Of a stretch of 64,000 nucleotides of DNA, positions 52,819 to 63,651 are shown piece after piece. This stretch comes from Eustoma russellianum. Its lineage: Eukaryota; Streptophyta; Magnoliopsida; Gentianales; Gentianaceae. A model generated the notes under the pieces. That model worked only from the letters and a program-made list of their open reading frames with translations, had not been told where the DNA came from and searched no databases. The DNA lies in contig AP025066.1 of NCBI GenBank assembly GCA_036186865.1, positions 10,557,999 through 10,621,998 on the forward strand. Reading direction: 5' to 3'. Position numbers and translations under genes: made by a program. Positions within the stretch are counted from its first letter, which is position 1. Every line of letters begins with the position of its first letter.

Positions 52819-55800
52819 GAGATGCTGGCGGCTAGGATTGATAGTGATTTCTGTCTTGTGGACTATTTGAGAGTATTTTGGGTCTATGTTTCATGATTTG
52901 TACCTTGTTTGACGCTATGGACACTGAATGTTTAATGTTTTAAGTTTGCCTGTGTATCGCCACAGTTTGATGTTTCCATCAGTAATCCATGACATAATCA
53001 TGGACTTGTAATGGACTCGCATTGGCGCCTTGTACTTCCCTTAGCGAAGTACGGCAGGTGCACCGTAAAGGGCACAGCCCGGGTGCGGGGCGCTATAGGT
53101 TTCCAAAATTACTCTCTTAAATTTAAGTGATTAGCTTTAGGAGATACTTTTTGGTGTACCTTTGTTTATGGCTTACATTCGACTATGGATTTCCGACTGT
53201 TGTGGGAGAACCTTACATATTTTAATAGTACTTTAGATATACCGTGGCTTGTTGGAGGTGATTTTAATACATTTCTTACGCTTGATGAGCATAAGGGCCG
53301 ATCTACACCATCTTTGTGGTCTTTGCAGGATTTTAATTCTTGTGTCTCAGCCTGTTTGCTTCAATCAATACCAAGGTTCTCCTTACACTTGGTGTGATGG
53401 TCACGGCTTGTGGTCTATGGGACGTGGTGTAAAGCAAGGAGATCCCCTCTCTCCGTTGTTGTTTATCTTGGCTTCCGGAGGCTTTTCACGAGGCCTAAAT
53501 TATCTAATGGATGCGAGCTATATACGTGGCTTTCAAGTAGGTAGATTACCACGTGTTTCCCATCTAGGCTTCATTGATGATTTAGTAATCTTCTTGAATG
53601 GTTCTGTGCCCAATTCGGCACACTTTGGGTATTTTTTTGGAGACATATCAACAAGCCTACGGCCAGGTGGTAAATTATCATAAAAGTCAAGTGGTTGTAG
53701 ATTCAGGTGTATCCGGATTGCGGCCGTCTCAGGCCTTAGGAATGTGATTAGCTGCTTTACCAATGAAATATCTTGGCTCTTATTTTTATAAAGGCATTAA
53801 TAGAGCTAGATATTGTGTTTCATTACTTTGTCATTTTGATGCAAATTTAAATGCTTGGTCTCCTAAGTTACTCTCTATTGCTGGCTGCATCATCCTTATT
53901 CGTCATGTTCTTTGTTCTATGCCAGCGCATATCATAGCTAGCTCAAGACTTCCGAAGAGTATTATGGATGAATTGAATCATAAGATGTTTATCTTTTTGT
54001 CGAATGGCTGACATCATTGGCAATCTTGGGATCGAATTTGTCGACCGGTTGAGGCTGGGGGCTTAGGCATACGCAGTCTCTCATATATTCAGCAGGCTTA
54101 TGATTGTAAATTTTGGTGGAATTATCATCACTCTGATTCTTTATGATCTAAATATTGTCAGATAAAATATGGCAGGCGAGGTTCTATTCATGCACATATT
54201 TATGACTCAGCAGCCTGGAAGCGTCTTTGTAGAGTTTTTAACTTTATGTCTCAGCGAGTTGAGCTCATACCGAAAGGTATGAATTGGATAGCGGATTCCA
54301 ATGGTCAATTTACGCTCAAGCCCGTCAAACAATTTCTTCCTCTGACTATTCTTTTATTTACTCTCGTTATGCATGGTGGCCAGGCTCGCATCTAGGGGTA
54401 CGCATCTTTCTTTGGAGGTTGTGGTCACGCTCCTCATTGTGGATAATATAAGCACATGTGTTTTGGTATTGCCATCTCAATGTGTTTTTTGCCGGCATGC
54501 TTTAGATACACAAGATCATATTTCTTACAATGTTTGGCTATTCTTCCACTTTGGCAGGAAATGGCGGTTACTTTCTCAGGCCCAATGCCACGGCAATCAT
54601 CTATATATGCGCATCTCATACATTGGTGGTGCTTCTCGTCCGCTCATTCCATGCAAGGACAGTTGCGGGTAATTGTTCCTATCTTAGCCGCCTGGGCTAT
54701 TTTGAAGGAATATACATCAATTCGTTTTAGTGAAGCATCTTTTTCTTATAGTCGATTATTTGAGATAGTTCGTGCAAGTGTTTACACTTGGTGTGCAGCA
54801 ATGGAGGGAAAAAAATTCTCTGAGTCTATACCTCACTTGATTGCCCGTTCGTTTTCTCTGACTTTGAGGACCCATCGTCTTTGGGTAGTGCATTGTGAGC
54901 TTCCCCCATCGAGTAAGCTAAAATTGAATGTGGATGCAGCGTTGGGAGGTCTTCTATAGCGGGTGGAGCAATACTGCAGAATGCACATAGTAAATTTGTG
55001 TCGTCTATCTGCTTTCTGTTGCCTTTTGCACCCCCACTACGTGCTGAATTGGTTGCTCTCATATATGCCTGAATCTACTATACAAGGCATTATGATAAGT
55101 TGATCATTGAGACGGATTGTCAAATGCTTCTTTCCTGCGTGACCCAGATTCAACAGTACACGGGTGCATTTGCCTCTGACATACGCAGAGTTGTTACATT
55201 TTTATGTCTAAATAATTCGACGCTGCAGTACTGTCCTAGAGAAGCCAACTTCACAGCATATGGATTGTCACAGTATGGATTTCTGCCGGATTAACTTTAT
55301 ATGCGTCATTACATAGCCTGGTATGCGAGGTTCGTGGTGCAGTTGGTTTGGATGTTAGTGTCCTTGCTCTGTGACTCTGATGATGTTTGTCTCCTATTAG
55401 GTTGGCCATCTTTCTCTGTTGTTGCTTGTGCCACTGGTTGATGCAGGCAGCCTTGGTATGTTGTTTTTTCCTCCTGCTTGCATGCTTACATTATTTATCT
55501 TAGCTTTGGTGGAACAGTTTTGTTTCCGCTGGATAATTACACCTCTTTTTCCTTGAGCTTTGAGGCTAGGTGCAGCGGCATTCGTCACAACATGCCTTAC
55601 AATTCGCGTTGGCTGGCTATACATCGGGTTGTTTGTGTTTGTGGAGATTACAAGCAACACGGGTATGTAATTAGTTTCTTGTTACTTGGTCTCTTTGATT
55701 TTACTCTGCTGAAAATTGGCCATTTTCTTTTATGTGGTGAGTGACATGGATGGAGACTTTATATGGTGCACTGCAGGGGTCATTTATAGACGTATAGGAT

Positions 55801-56087
55801 TCTGAAGATACGGCCATGCATGTCTGAGAGCCTTTTACTTCTGTGGCAATTCGCATACTACAGTATAGCCTCACACATTCATAGGGAGATGTATATTCTA
55901 TGGATTCCGGACTTTTATATTTTCCACGTAGCATTTCATTTTCATTGCAGGCCTTCTTGTATTCGTTTTATGCATTTTAGTGGGAGAGTCTCCTATACAA
56001 TCTGTAACCACGACATTCCTCTGCCACAAGTGAGGGTTCATTATTGTTAATAAAATCTCCGGACGGTGCCGCTCGCCTTAACTAAAA

Positions 56088-56291
56088 GAATATGTATATA
56101 TAGATGTAAATAGTTTCGTAAGGGATATAGGAAATATATTTAGGGTTAATCACTTAAATTTTAATTCTATCCTATATTTCTTATCCCAACCAAATAACAT
56201 TAGGACAACTATTATCTATAACTTATAATTGTAACCTTTCATCTTAATATTTTCCTTTTGTTTTCTTTTTAGAATTTTCAGGGGTACAACA
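56088..56291 (-). repeat. gypsy III 3' LTR, proximal part
   Basis: On the minus strand it starts TGTTGTACCCCTGAAAATTC right after the polypurine tract AGTGGGGGAGCAA. It continues 204 bases to the LINE 3' end, and the rest of the LTR lies left of the LINE (45475-47900). Confidence 0.65.
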
Positions 56292-58455
56292 TTGCTCCCC
56301 CACTACAAAAAGTTTGTCCTCGAAACTTGCGTACCGTAGCCGAAGAGGTGTGGAGACTTCTCTCGTACTGCTTCTTCTAGCTACCATATCGCTTCTTGCT
56401 CCATATGATTACTCCACTAAACTTTTACATATGGGATCAATCTCCTCCTCAACACTTAATCCTTTCGGTCCACGATGCGCATCGCCAATTATTCATATGT
56501 TTCATCGTTTCTTTCTTTTAATGGTCGTGCCCTCTAATACGTGACTTGGGTCGGGAAGATATCGTCATAGCTGTGACACATGAAAAATATTGTGCACTTG
56601 TGATAACGCCAGAGGTAGCGCTAAGCGATATGCTAATGTCCCAATCCTCTCGAGTACTTCATGCGGTCCAATATATCGAGGGCTTAGCTTACCCTTTTCT
56701 TGAATGTCATGACTCCTTTCATTGGAGAAATCTTAAGATAAACTTTCTCACCCATTGCGAATTCCAGAGGTCGCATCTTAGAATCCGTCCAACTCTTACT
56801 CCGATCTTGAGCTACCTTGAGCCTTTATTCGAATAATCTTTACTTTTCCAACGTCTGGTCAACTAGCTCGGCTCCAGTGATACTCATTTCCCCAACTTTA
56901 TCCTAATACAGAGGGGATCTGCACTTCTTACCATACAATGCTTCAACCAGCGCCATGCCAATCGTGCTATGATGACTGTTATTATACAAAAATTTCTATT
57001 AGCTTCACCATATTGTCCCAATTTCCTTTGAAATCTAGCACGTAAGCTCTCAGCATATCCTCAAGAGTTTTTTAGTTCCTCACCGATTGTCCATCAGCCT
57101 GGGGATGGAATGCAGTACTCATTCTCAACTTTGTCCCTATGACTCTCTGATATGCAGTCTGAAATTGGGATTTGAATCTAGGATCTCAGTCCGACACGAC
57201 ACTCACTGGTACTTCATGCAATTCACGATGTTATCCACATATAATGTCACTAAATTTTTCATCGTAGCTTCACTTGACACTGGTAGGAAGTGTGCGGACT
57301 TAGTCAGTCGATCCACAATCACCCAAAGGACATCATTGCCCTTTCTTGTCTTAGGGAGTCGTGATACAAAATCCATAGCAATATTCTCCCATTTCCATTA
57401 AGGTATCTCCAACGGCTGCATAAGTCCTCCTGGGCGCTGATGTTCTGCCTTTACCTGCTGGCATACCAAACATCTGGCGATATACTCAGGGATCTCACGC
57501 TTTATGCCACTCCACCAATAATTCATCTTCAAATCGTTGTACATCTTATTGGCTTCGGGTGTATAGATAGTCTCGAATTGTGTGCTTTCTTCAATATTTC
57601 TTTCTTGAGATCCTCATCATTGGGCATACACAATCTACCTTGAAACCAAATACTCCCGTCGTCCAATACTTGGAACCCTATGTCTCGCTTAGTCTTGAGT
57701 CTGTCACGGATACCTCATAGGTTCACATCAACCTTCTGATCTTCCTTGATTCTGTCCACCACAGTAGGGGCAATGACTAGTGCAACCAACACATTTGCTA
57801 CAAATCCATGATATCTAAATCAAACTCTTCAATCTCCCTCTCTAAGGAGTCTGTCTCGAGTGGCTTAATTTTCTGCTGAGTGCATCCGCCACTCTGTTCG
57901 CTTTACCTGGATGGTAGTTGATGGTCAAATCATACTCCTTGATCAACTCTAACCATCTCCTCTTTCGCATGTTAAGTTCTTTATGCATGAATAAATACTT
58001 GAGGCTCTTGTGATCAGTGTATACTTTGCACTTTTCTCCATATAGGTAGTGTCGCCATATCTTTAGTGCAAACACTACTGCGGCATCCAAATCACGGGTT
58101 AGATAATTCTACTCGTACGATTGTAGTTGCCTCAATGCATAAGCAATTACTCTTCCGCCTTGCATTAGTACGCATCCAACAATAAGAGAGTTAGGCCACA
58201 ATTTATATGTACACAGAATTATCAGAATAAAATTGATATATGCATACCTAGGCCATTCTTAGAGGCATCATTGTATATCAAGAACCCTTCAGTACCGGAG
58301 GGTTGTGCTAGAACCAGAGCAGTGTCAACCTCTTCCTGAGTTCTGCAAAACTCTACTCGCACTCGGAGGTCTGCTCAAACCTTGCCTTTTTCTTAGTCAG
58401 CTTACTCAGTGGAACCGCGATCGTCGAGAGTCCATCAACGGACTTCTTGTAGTAT
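56292..58455 (-). pseudogene. gypsy III pol fragment (RT end, RNase H, integrase, chromodomain)
   Basis: Minus-strand Tekay-like element closely related in domain text to gypsy II. From right to left: RT/connection (GYYKKSVDGLSTIAVPLSKL, about 58350-58455), RNase H part 1, an intron-like insert (58247-58177), and RNase H part 2 (FALKIWRHYLYG, YTDHKSLKYLF, ADALSRK, frame 58090-57842). A degraded integrase (57480-56700), a chromodomain-like tail and a TTTCGAGGACAAACTTTTTGT block before the polypurine tract follow. Stops are frequent. The 5' part (LTR, gag, protease, most of RT) is missing, cut at the tandem repeat at 58456. Confidence 0.8.
58177..58247 (-). other. 71-bp intron-like insert in gypsy III RNase H
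   Basis: On the minus strand it begins GTATGCATAT and ends TATTGTTG, with a CTAAC branch-point-like word near its 3' end. It interrupts the same glycine codon as the 69-bp insert in gypsy II. Its acceptor is TG rather than AG here, which looks like a later mutation. Confidence 0.65.
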
Positions 58456-61400
58456 CCATGTAAACCGATTGGACATTCAACTGGGTTTTGAAGAAAAATT
58501 CTGTTGCCTTTCTCCTTAGAAAGCTGTTTTTCTTGATTTTGCACTAAAAATCAAGGTTGATATCTCTCAAAGATTGAGTTATCTGAGGGTGATTTCCAAT
58601 GCCAAAGAATACAGTCTAGGAGGGTTGAAGTCAGCTTGCCTACCAACAACTATTCCCATGCAAAGGTTAGCTCACAAAGCTGAATCCAACGCAAAGGAAG
58701 CAAGGGGGAGTCCAACTCCTTTTTGCCTAAACCATTGTGAAGGAGAAAGTTTAAGGTGGAGAGTGGATCACGTACCGTGCACGCAACATTGATACATGGC
58801 TCTAGGAATCATTATGACATTTTCCACACACGTGCAAGACAAACAAAGTTTATGTGCTGCATTTCATGCATCTTAGTTAATTGTATTTCATAAATTTATA
58901 GTTTGATCCTACCTTGTCTTATGTTACCTTGTAGGTCCATTTTGGTGTCATTTTGGTGTTCAAATGGCATGCATGGCATGGGAAGATGGCTTAAAGAATT
59001 CAAGACAAGTGTTGTTGAAAAATGCTGAAAATTGTATAAAGTTTATGGACGCATAACCCAGTCATACGAGCTCCAAATTGAGTCATTCAAAATCCAAATT
59101 TCACGCTTAGGACGTGAACTAAAGTTCCCAAGAAGGATTATTCTTCAAATTCAACTTGTATCCGCGGGAAAAGGCGATTCAAGAAGAGGCGCCACTTCAG
59201 CCTAAAATCCAGCATCCTTGTTTACTTCTTGGAGTTTGACTTCTTTAAGCCAATTGATGTGGTTCCAGCCATTTTTGCCTGGTCCTAAGACCATAATATT
59301 TTCTTTTTATTGCTGCTTTGACTAGGACAAGTGTTATAATGAGTTTCATTCTTATTTAAGCCATGTAAAGCGATTAAACATTCAACTTGGTTTTGAAGAA
59401 AAAAATTTGTTGCCTTTCTCCTTAGAAAGCTGCATTTTTTTTCTTGATTTTACACTAAAAATCAAGGTTAAGATCTCTCAAAGATTGAGCTATTTGAGGA
59501 TGATTGCCAATGCCAAAGAATACCGTATAGGAGGGTTGAAATCAGCTTGCCTACCAACGACTATTCCCATGCAAATGTTTGTTCACAAAGCTGAATCCAA
59601 TGCAAAAGAAGCAAGGGGGAGTCCAACTCTTTTGTGGCTAAACCATTGAAGGAGGATGTTTAAGGTGGAGAGTGGATCGCGCATCATGCACGCATCATTG
59701 ATACACGGCTCTAAGAGTCCTTTTGACATTTCCCACACACGTGCAAGACAAACAAAGTTTGTGTGTTGCATTTTATGCATCTTAATTTTATTTCTTACAC
59801 TTCTAGTTTGATCCTACCTTGTCTTACGTTACCTTGTACGATGGCAAGGGAAGACGGCTTAAAGAATTCAAGACAAGTGTTGCTGAAAAATGCTAAAAAT
59901 TGTATAAAGTTTGTGGACATATAACTCAGTCATACAAGCTCCAAATTGAGTCATTCAAAAGTCAACTTTCAAGTTCAAGACGTGAACTAAAACTCCCAAG
60001 AAGGAATTTTCTTCAAATTTTTCTTGTATCCACGAGAAAAGGCGAGTCAACCCGAGGCGCCACTTCAACCTAAAATCAGTATCTTGTTTACTTCTTGGAG
60101 TTTGACTTCTTTAAGCCAATTGATGTGGTTCCAGCCGTTTTTGTCTGGTCCTAAGACCAGAATATTTTCTTTGTATTGGTGCTTTGACTAGGACAAGTGT
60201 TAGAATGAGTTTTATTCTTATTCAAGCCATGCAAATCGATTGAACATTCAGCTTGGTTTTGAAGAAAAGTTCTGTTGCCTTTCTCCTTAGAAAGTTGCCT
60301 TTGTTTTCTTGATTTTGCAGTAAAATTCAAAGTTAAGATCTCTCCAAGATTGATCTATTTGAGGGTGATTTCCATTGCCAAAGAATACCATCTAGGAAGG
60401 TTGAAATCAGCTTTCCTACCAGCGACTATTCCCATGCAAATGTTCACTCACAAAGCTGAATCTAACACAAAGGAAGCAATGGAGAGTCCAACTCTTTTGT
60501 GCCTTAACCATTATGAAGGAGGAAGTTTAAGGTGGAGAGTGGATTGTGGACCGTGCATGCATCATTGGTACACAGTTCTAGGAGTCATTATGACATTTCC
60601 CACACACCTGCAAGACAAACAAAGTTTCTGTGTTGCATTTCATGCATCTTAGTTAATTGTATTTCATACACTTCTAATTTGATCCTAGATTTTCTTATGT
60701 TACCTTGTAAGCTCCATTTTGGTGTCATTTTAGTGTTCAAATGGTGTGCATGGCATGGGAAGATGGCTTAAAGAATTCAAGACAAGTGTTGCTAAAAATG
60801 CTGAAAATTGTATAAACTTTGTGGACGCATAACTCAGTCATAGAAGACCCAAATTGAGTCATTCAAAAGCCACGTTTCAAGCTCAGGATGTGAACTAAAA
60901 TTCCCAAGAAGGAATCTTCTTCAACTTTGGCTTTTATCAGCGGGAAAGGGCGATTCAACTAGAGGCACCACTTCAGCCTAAAATCCGGCATCCGTGTTTA
61001 CTTCTTGGAGTTTGACTTCTTTAAGCCAATTGATGTGGTTCCAGCCGTTTTTGTCTGGTCCTAAGACCAGAATATTTTCTTTTTATTACTGCTTTGACTA
61101 GGACAAGTGTTAGAATGAGTTGTATTCTTATTTAAGCCACGTAAACCAATTGAACATCTAGCTTGGTTTTGAAGAAAAATTCTGCTGCCTTTCTCTTTAG
61201 AAAGTTGTCTTTTCTTGATTTTGCACTAAAAATCAAGTTTAAGATATCTCAAAGATTGAGCTATTTGAGGATGATTGCCAATACCAAACAACACCGTTTA
61301 GGAGGGTTAAAATCAGCTTGCCCACCAACGATTATTGCCACACAAAGGTTAGCTCACAAAGCTGAATCCAACGGAAAGGAAGCAAGGGGGAGTCCAACTC

Positions 61401-61470
61401 CTTTGTGCCTAAACCATTGTGAAGGAGGAAGTTTAAGGTGGAGAGTGGATCACACGCCATGCACATATCA
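58456..61470 (+). repeat. tandem repeat of ~0.9 kb, about 3.4 copies
   Basis: Units begin with CCATGTAAACCGATT-like text at 58456, 59364, 60226 and 61137 (lengths about 908, 862, 911, then a partial unit). Each contains CTCAAAGATTGAG, AGGAGGGTTGAA, AAGCAAGGGGGAGTCC, TTGACTTCTTTAAGCC and GGTCCTAAGACC in order. Identity is about 85-90 percent by eye. There is no shared long reading frame. It could be a satellite seed or the repetitive 3' region of an unidentified retroelement. Confidence 0.8.
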
Positions 61471-62189
61471 ATTCACCTTCAAAGTTTGAGTATGCTTGAG
61501 GGTGATTGCCAAGACAAGATGAATGCTGTCTAGGAGGGTGTTTATCATTTGCCTATTCCATACCATTCTTCAAGACTTGGTTGCTCAATTCAGCCGACCC
61601 TAAGACATTGGAAGCAAAGAGGAGCTTGGTTCCTTTGTGCCTAGCCTATTGTTGGAGGAGAATCTCGGATAAAAGAGTGGGATCCTACTTGTGCTTGCAT
61701 CAATTTGAGATCAGAGCATAGGTCACTCAATCCACCATATCTTGAGTTTTTTTTGTCTTGTCCGTTTCCTTCCATTACAATCTGTTCCTTTTTGTTGTCC
61801 ATTTTTCCCTTCATACTTTGACATTTGCATTCTGCCCAAATTCAAAAAAATATTTTGACCTTGAACTAGTCCAAAAAGCCGAGGACAAGGTATTGTGCAA
61901 AACTGAAATTCTTTGGTTCAAAACATATCCACGGCTTGACATAATATTTGCTCTTGTTCATCTATCATTTTATGTGTTTTATAAGTATTAAGGTCATAGT
62001 TTTTCTTTGCCAAACTTGTACAACATAGGCCTCACACATAGAACAAAAATTCAACTTCACAAGCATTGAACTACTTAGCCTATAAAAACACCTAGTCCAT
62101 ATCTACTCTTGTTGCTGTCCAAAATTTACGTTGATTGAGGACTTTGTGCATCTTATTTCCTAATTTGAGACTAAATTTATGCATAATCT
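61471..62189. other. diverged repeat-unit relative, then unassigned sequence
   Basis: At 61490-61740 the words TGAGGGTGATTGCCAA...TCTAGGAGGGTG and GGAAGCAAAGAGGAG echo the 0.9-kb unit in diverged form. The rest (61740-62189) shows nothing recognisable. Confidence 0.45.
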
Positions 62190-62315
62190 TGTTAAAGTAT
62201 AAATTGTTTTGATGATGAAAAGATGTTTTAAATAAGTTAAATTTATGCTTGAAACTTGATGCAAGATGAGAAAATTACACAATGTCAAAAATGGTTGAGA
62301 TTGGAACTCACTGTC

Positions 62316-62670
62316 CAGCATCGGTCTCTCAGAATGGGGACATCGATCGATCGATGTACTTCAGCCTCTGACTTTGATCGATCGATGTCAGGAAGAAACC
62401 TTTCTGTCCAACATCGATCTCTCAACCTGGGGACGTCGATCGATGGATGTCACTTCAGTCTCTCTCCAGGGAGACTTTGATCGATCGATGTCAGGCAGAA
62501 TACTTTCTGTCCAACATCGATCTCTCAGTCTAGGGGATATCGATCGATCAAAGTGACATCAGTCTCTCCAAGGGGGACTTCTATCGATCGATGTCAGCAG
62601 TTTCAAAAATTGCAAAGTTTCTGGAGGACATCGATCTCTCACCCCAGACACTTCGATCGATCGAAGACCC
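62316..62670. repeat. ATCGATCG palindrome cluster with TCTCTC spacer repeats
   Basis: Eight or more ATCGATCGAT or shorter ATCGAT palindromes alternate with (C/A)ATCG(A/G)TCTCTCA and TTTCTGTCCAACATCG words. They form about four units of 75-110 bases. A single related unit lies in the copia LTR at about 5365-5405. CpG-containing palindromes in LTRs are a described feature of Sireviruses. Confidence 0.75.
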
Positions 62671-62938
62671 CCAGAATTCAAAATTTTTTGAACGTTGGAA
62701 CAAAACCCAAGGGAGATTCATGGTATTTTCGCTATCCAATCTTGCTCAAATTTCTTATAGACTTTACTCCAACATACCACATGTTTCCTTGACTATTGTA
62801 TCCATGTCTAAGCAATCCTAGGTTGGCTATTGAGGATCAAATCACTCAATAGGGTGGCTAAAGGCTATTTGGGTATTATCTTGACATTTGGTGTAGTTGA
62901 AGACATGGTGGAGACCTCAAAAACGTGGTGAACTTCAG

Positions 62939-62949
62939 CTATAAATAGG
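62939..62949 (+). promoter_or_regulatory. TATA box of the third copia LTR
   Basis: CTATAAATAGG sits about 640 bases before the LTR end, with the same local word as in the other two copia LTRs (ACTATAAATAG, TCTATAAATAG). Confidence 0.65.
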
Positions 62950-63590
62950 AGAAGCTTGGATGAGGCAAACACACACTTTCACCATCATCTAGCTTCATTA
63001 TTCATTGTTGTATAGTTCTCTCACATTCGTAAAATTGCCTAAAGCTTGTTAAGCTTTTCTTTGTTCTTCATTGTTGTATATTGAGAGATAGAGAGTCTAG
63101 CACAAGAGGAACCATAAATATTTGATCTCTTGCTTGTGCTTAGACTAGTGAGAAAGTGTGAACCTTACTATTTCCGTCAACCCACTGTGAGAAAGTTCTT
63201 GAAGGAACTTTGTTGAAGTTGTGAGGTAGCAAGAAGTTGTTTTTTGCTAGAGCTGTAGTTGCTATAGTTGCACAAGTGTATTTTGTGCAAGAAGTTGATG
63301 TTGTTGTTGCTTACACTAAGGTATTAGTGTAAGTGTTGTTGTGGTTGTTCTTATTGTCTCTAATAAGAAGAGTAGTTGTTGAAAATCCACTTTGGCAATA
63401 AAGTGGTAGTGGAGTAGAATCATTTACGATTCGAACCACTCTATATCCGGTGTATTCATTCATTGCTTCTCACGTCCCATTCTTGCTTTGATTTTGAATT
63501 TTTTTTGAGTTGAGCCAAACAAGAAAATTCTGCAAAAAGTATCAAACACTCTATTCATCCACCTCTAGAATGTGTTTCAGACCTAACAAT

Positions 63591-63603
63591 TGGTATCATA
63601 GCC
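63591..63603 (+). promoter_or_regulatory. primer binding site of the third copia element
   Basis: TGGTATCATAGCC, two bases after the LTR, has one difference from the initiator tRNA-Met complement. Confidence 0.8.
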
Positions 63604-63651
63604 TAACCTTGATTGCTTGGCCTATCTTTGCAAGTAGCAAGGTTAAAGATC

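Larger units (their letters stand above)
49636..53097 (+). repeat. solo gypsy-type LTR inserted in the LINE (~3.46 kb)
   Basis: It begins TGTAACCCTCCCAAG and ends ...GGTGCGGGGCGCTATA (probably a mutated TACA). It has no coding domains. LINE endonuclease sequence continues on either side. Near its end it has the GGTTACTTGCTGGG...TTTTTCAG arrangement also found in the gypsy II LTR, so it probably comes from a Tekay-like element. A clean 5-bp target duplication was not found, so borders may be off by a few bases. Confidence 0.7.
49394..55294 (+). pseudogene. LINE ORF2 (endonuclease, RT, RNase H), interrupted
   Basis: The endonuclease begins MKFMIWNVRGI at 49394 and is cut at about 49635 by a solo LTR. 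It resumes at about 53125 (WCTFVYGLHS, PWLVGGDFN). The next block (SPYTWCDGHG) is joined directly to the RT block GVKQGDPLSPLLF (53430). The early RT domains are missing, and the catalytic box reads FIDD rather than FADD or YADD. The RT tail and zinc-binding region follow with stops (53763-54780). RNase H spans about 54890-55294 (LKLNVDAA, ELVALIYA, IETDCQMLLS, CPREAN). It is inactive. Confidence 0.8.
47905..56087 (+). mobile_element. L1-type LINE, degenerate, split by a solo LTR
   Basis: It has a 5' leader, ORF1 with DUF4283-like and zinc-knuckle parts, and ORF2 with endonuclease, RT, a zinc-binding region and RNase H. The 3' end has AATAAAAT followed by a GGACGGTGCCGC block of the kind seen at the end of plant L1 elements. 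It appears to be inserted into the gypsy III 3' LTR, since LTR sequence lies on both sides. Target duplications could not be defined because of the microsatellite at the left edge. ORF2 has lost about a kilobase between endonuclease and RT. Confidence 0.78.
62190..63588 (+). repeat. 5' LTR of a third copia element (~1.4 kb)
   Basis: It ends ...ACCTAACA two bases before a primer site. The best start is TGTTAAAGTATAAATTG at 62190, giving perfect TGTTA/TAACA ends, but without an outer target duplication that start is provisional. It contains a palindrome cluster, a TATA box at 62939 and a transcribed-region-like T/G-rich end. Confidence 0.7.

Noticed and set aside
58574..61721. Frames of 70-125 codons in each 0.9-kb unit
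   Set aside because: The units do not keep a common frame or stop, so the similarity is at DNA level only.
62256..62821. Overlapping frames in the ATCGATCG region
   Set aside because: Repeated peptide words simply reflect the palindromic DNA repeat. They lie in an LTR upstream of its TATA box.
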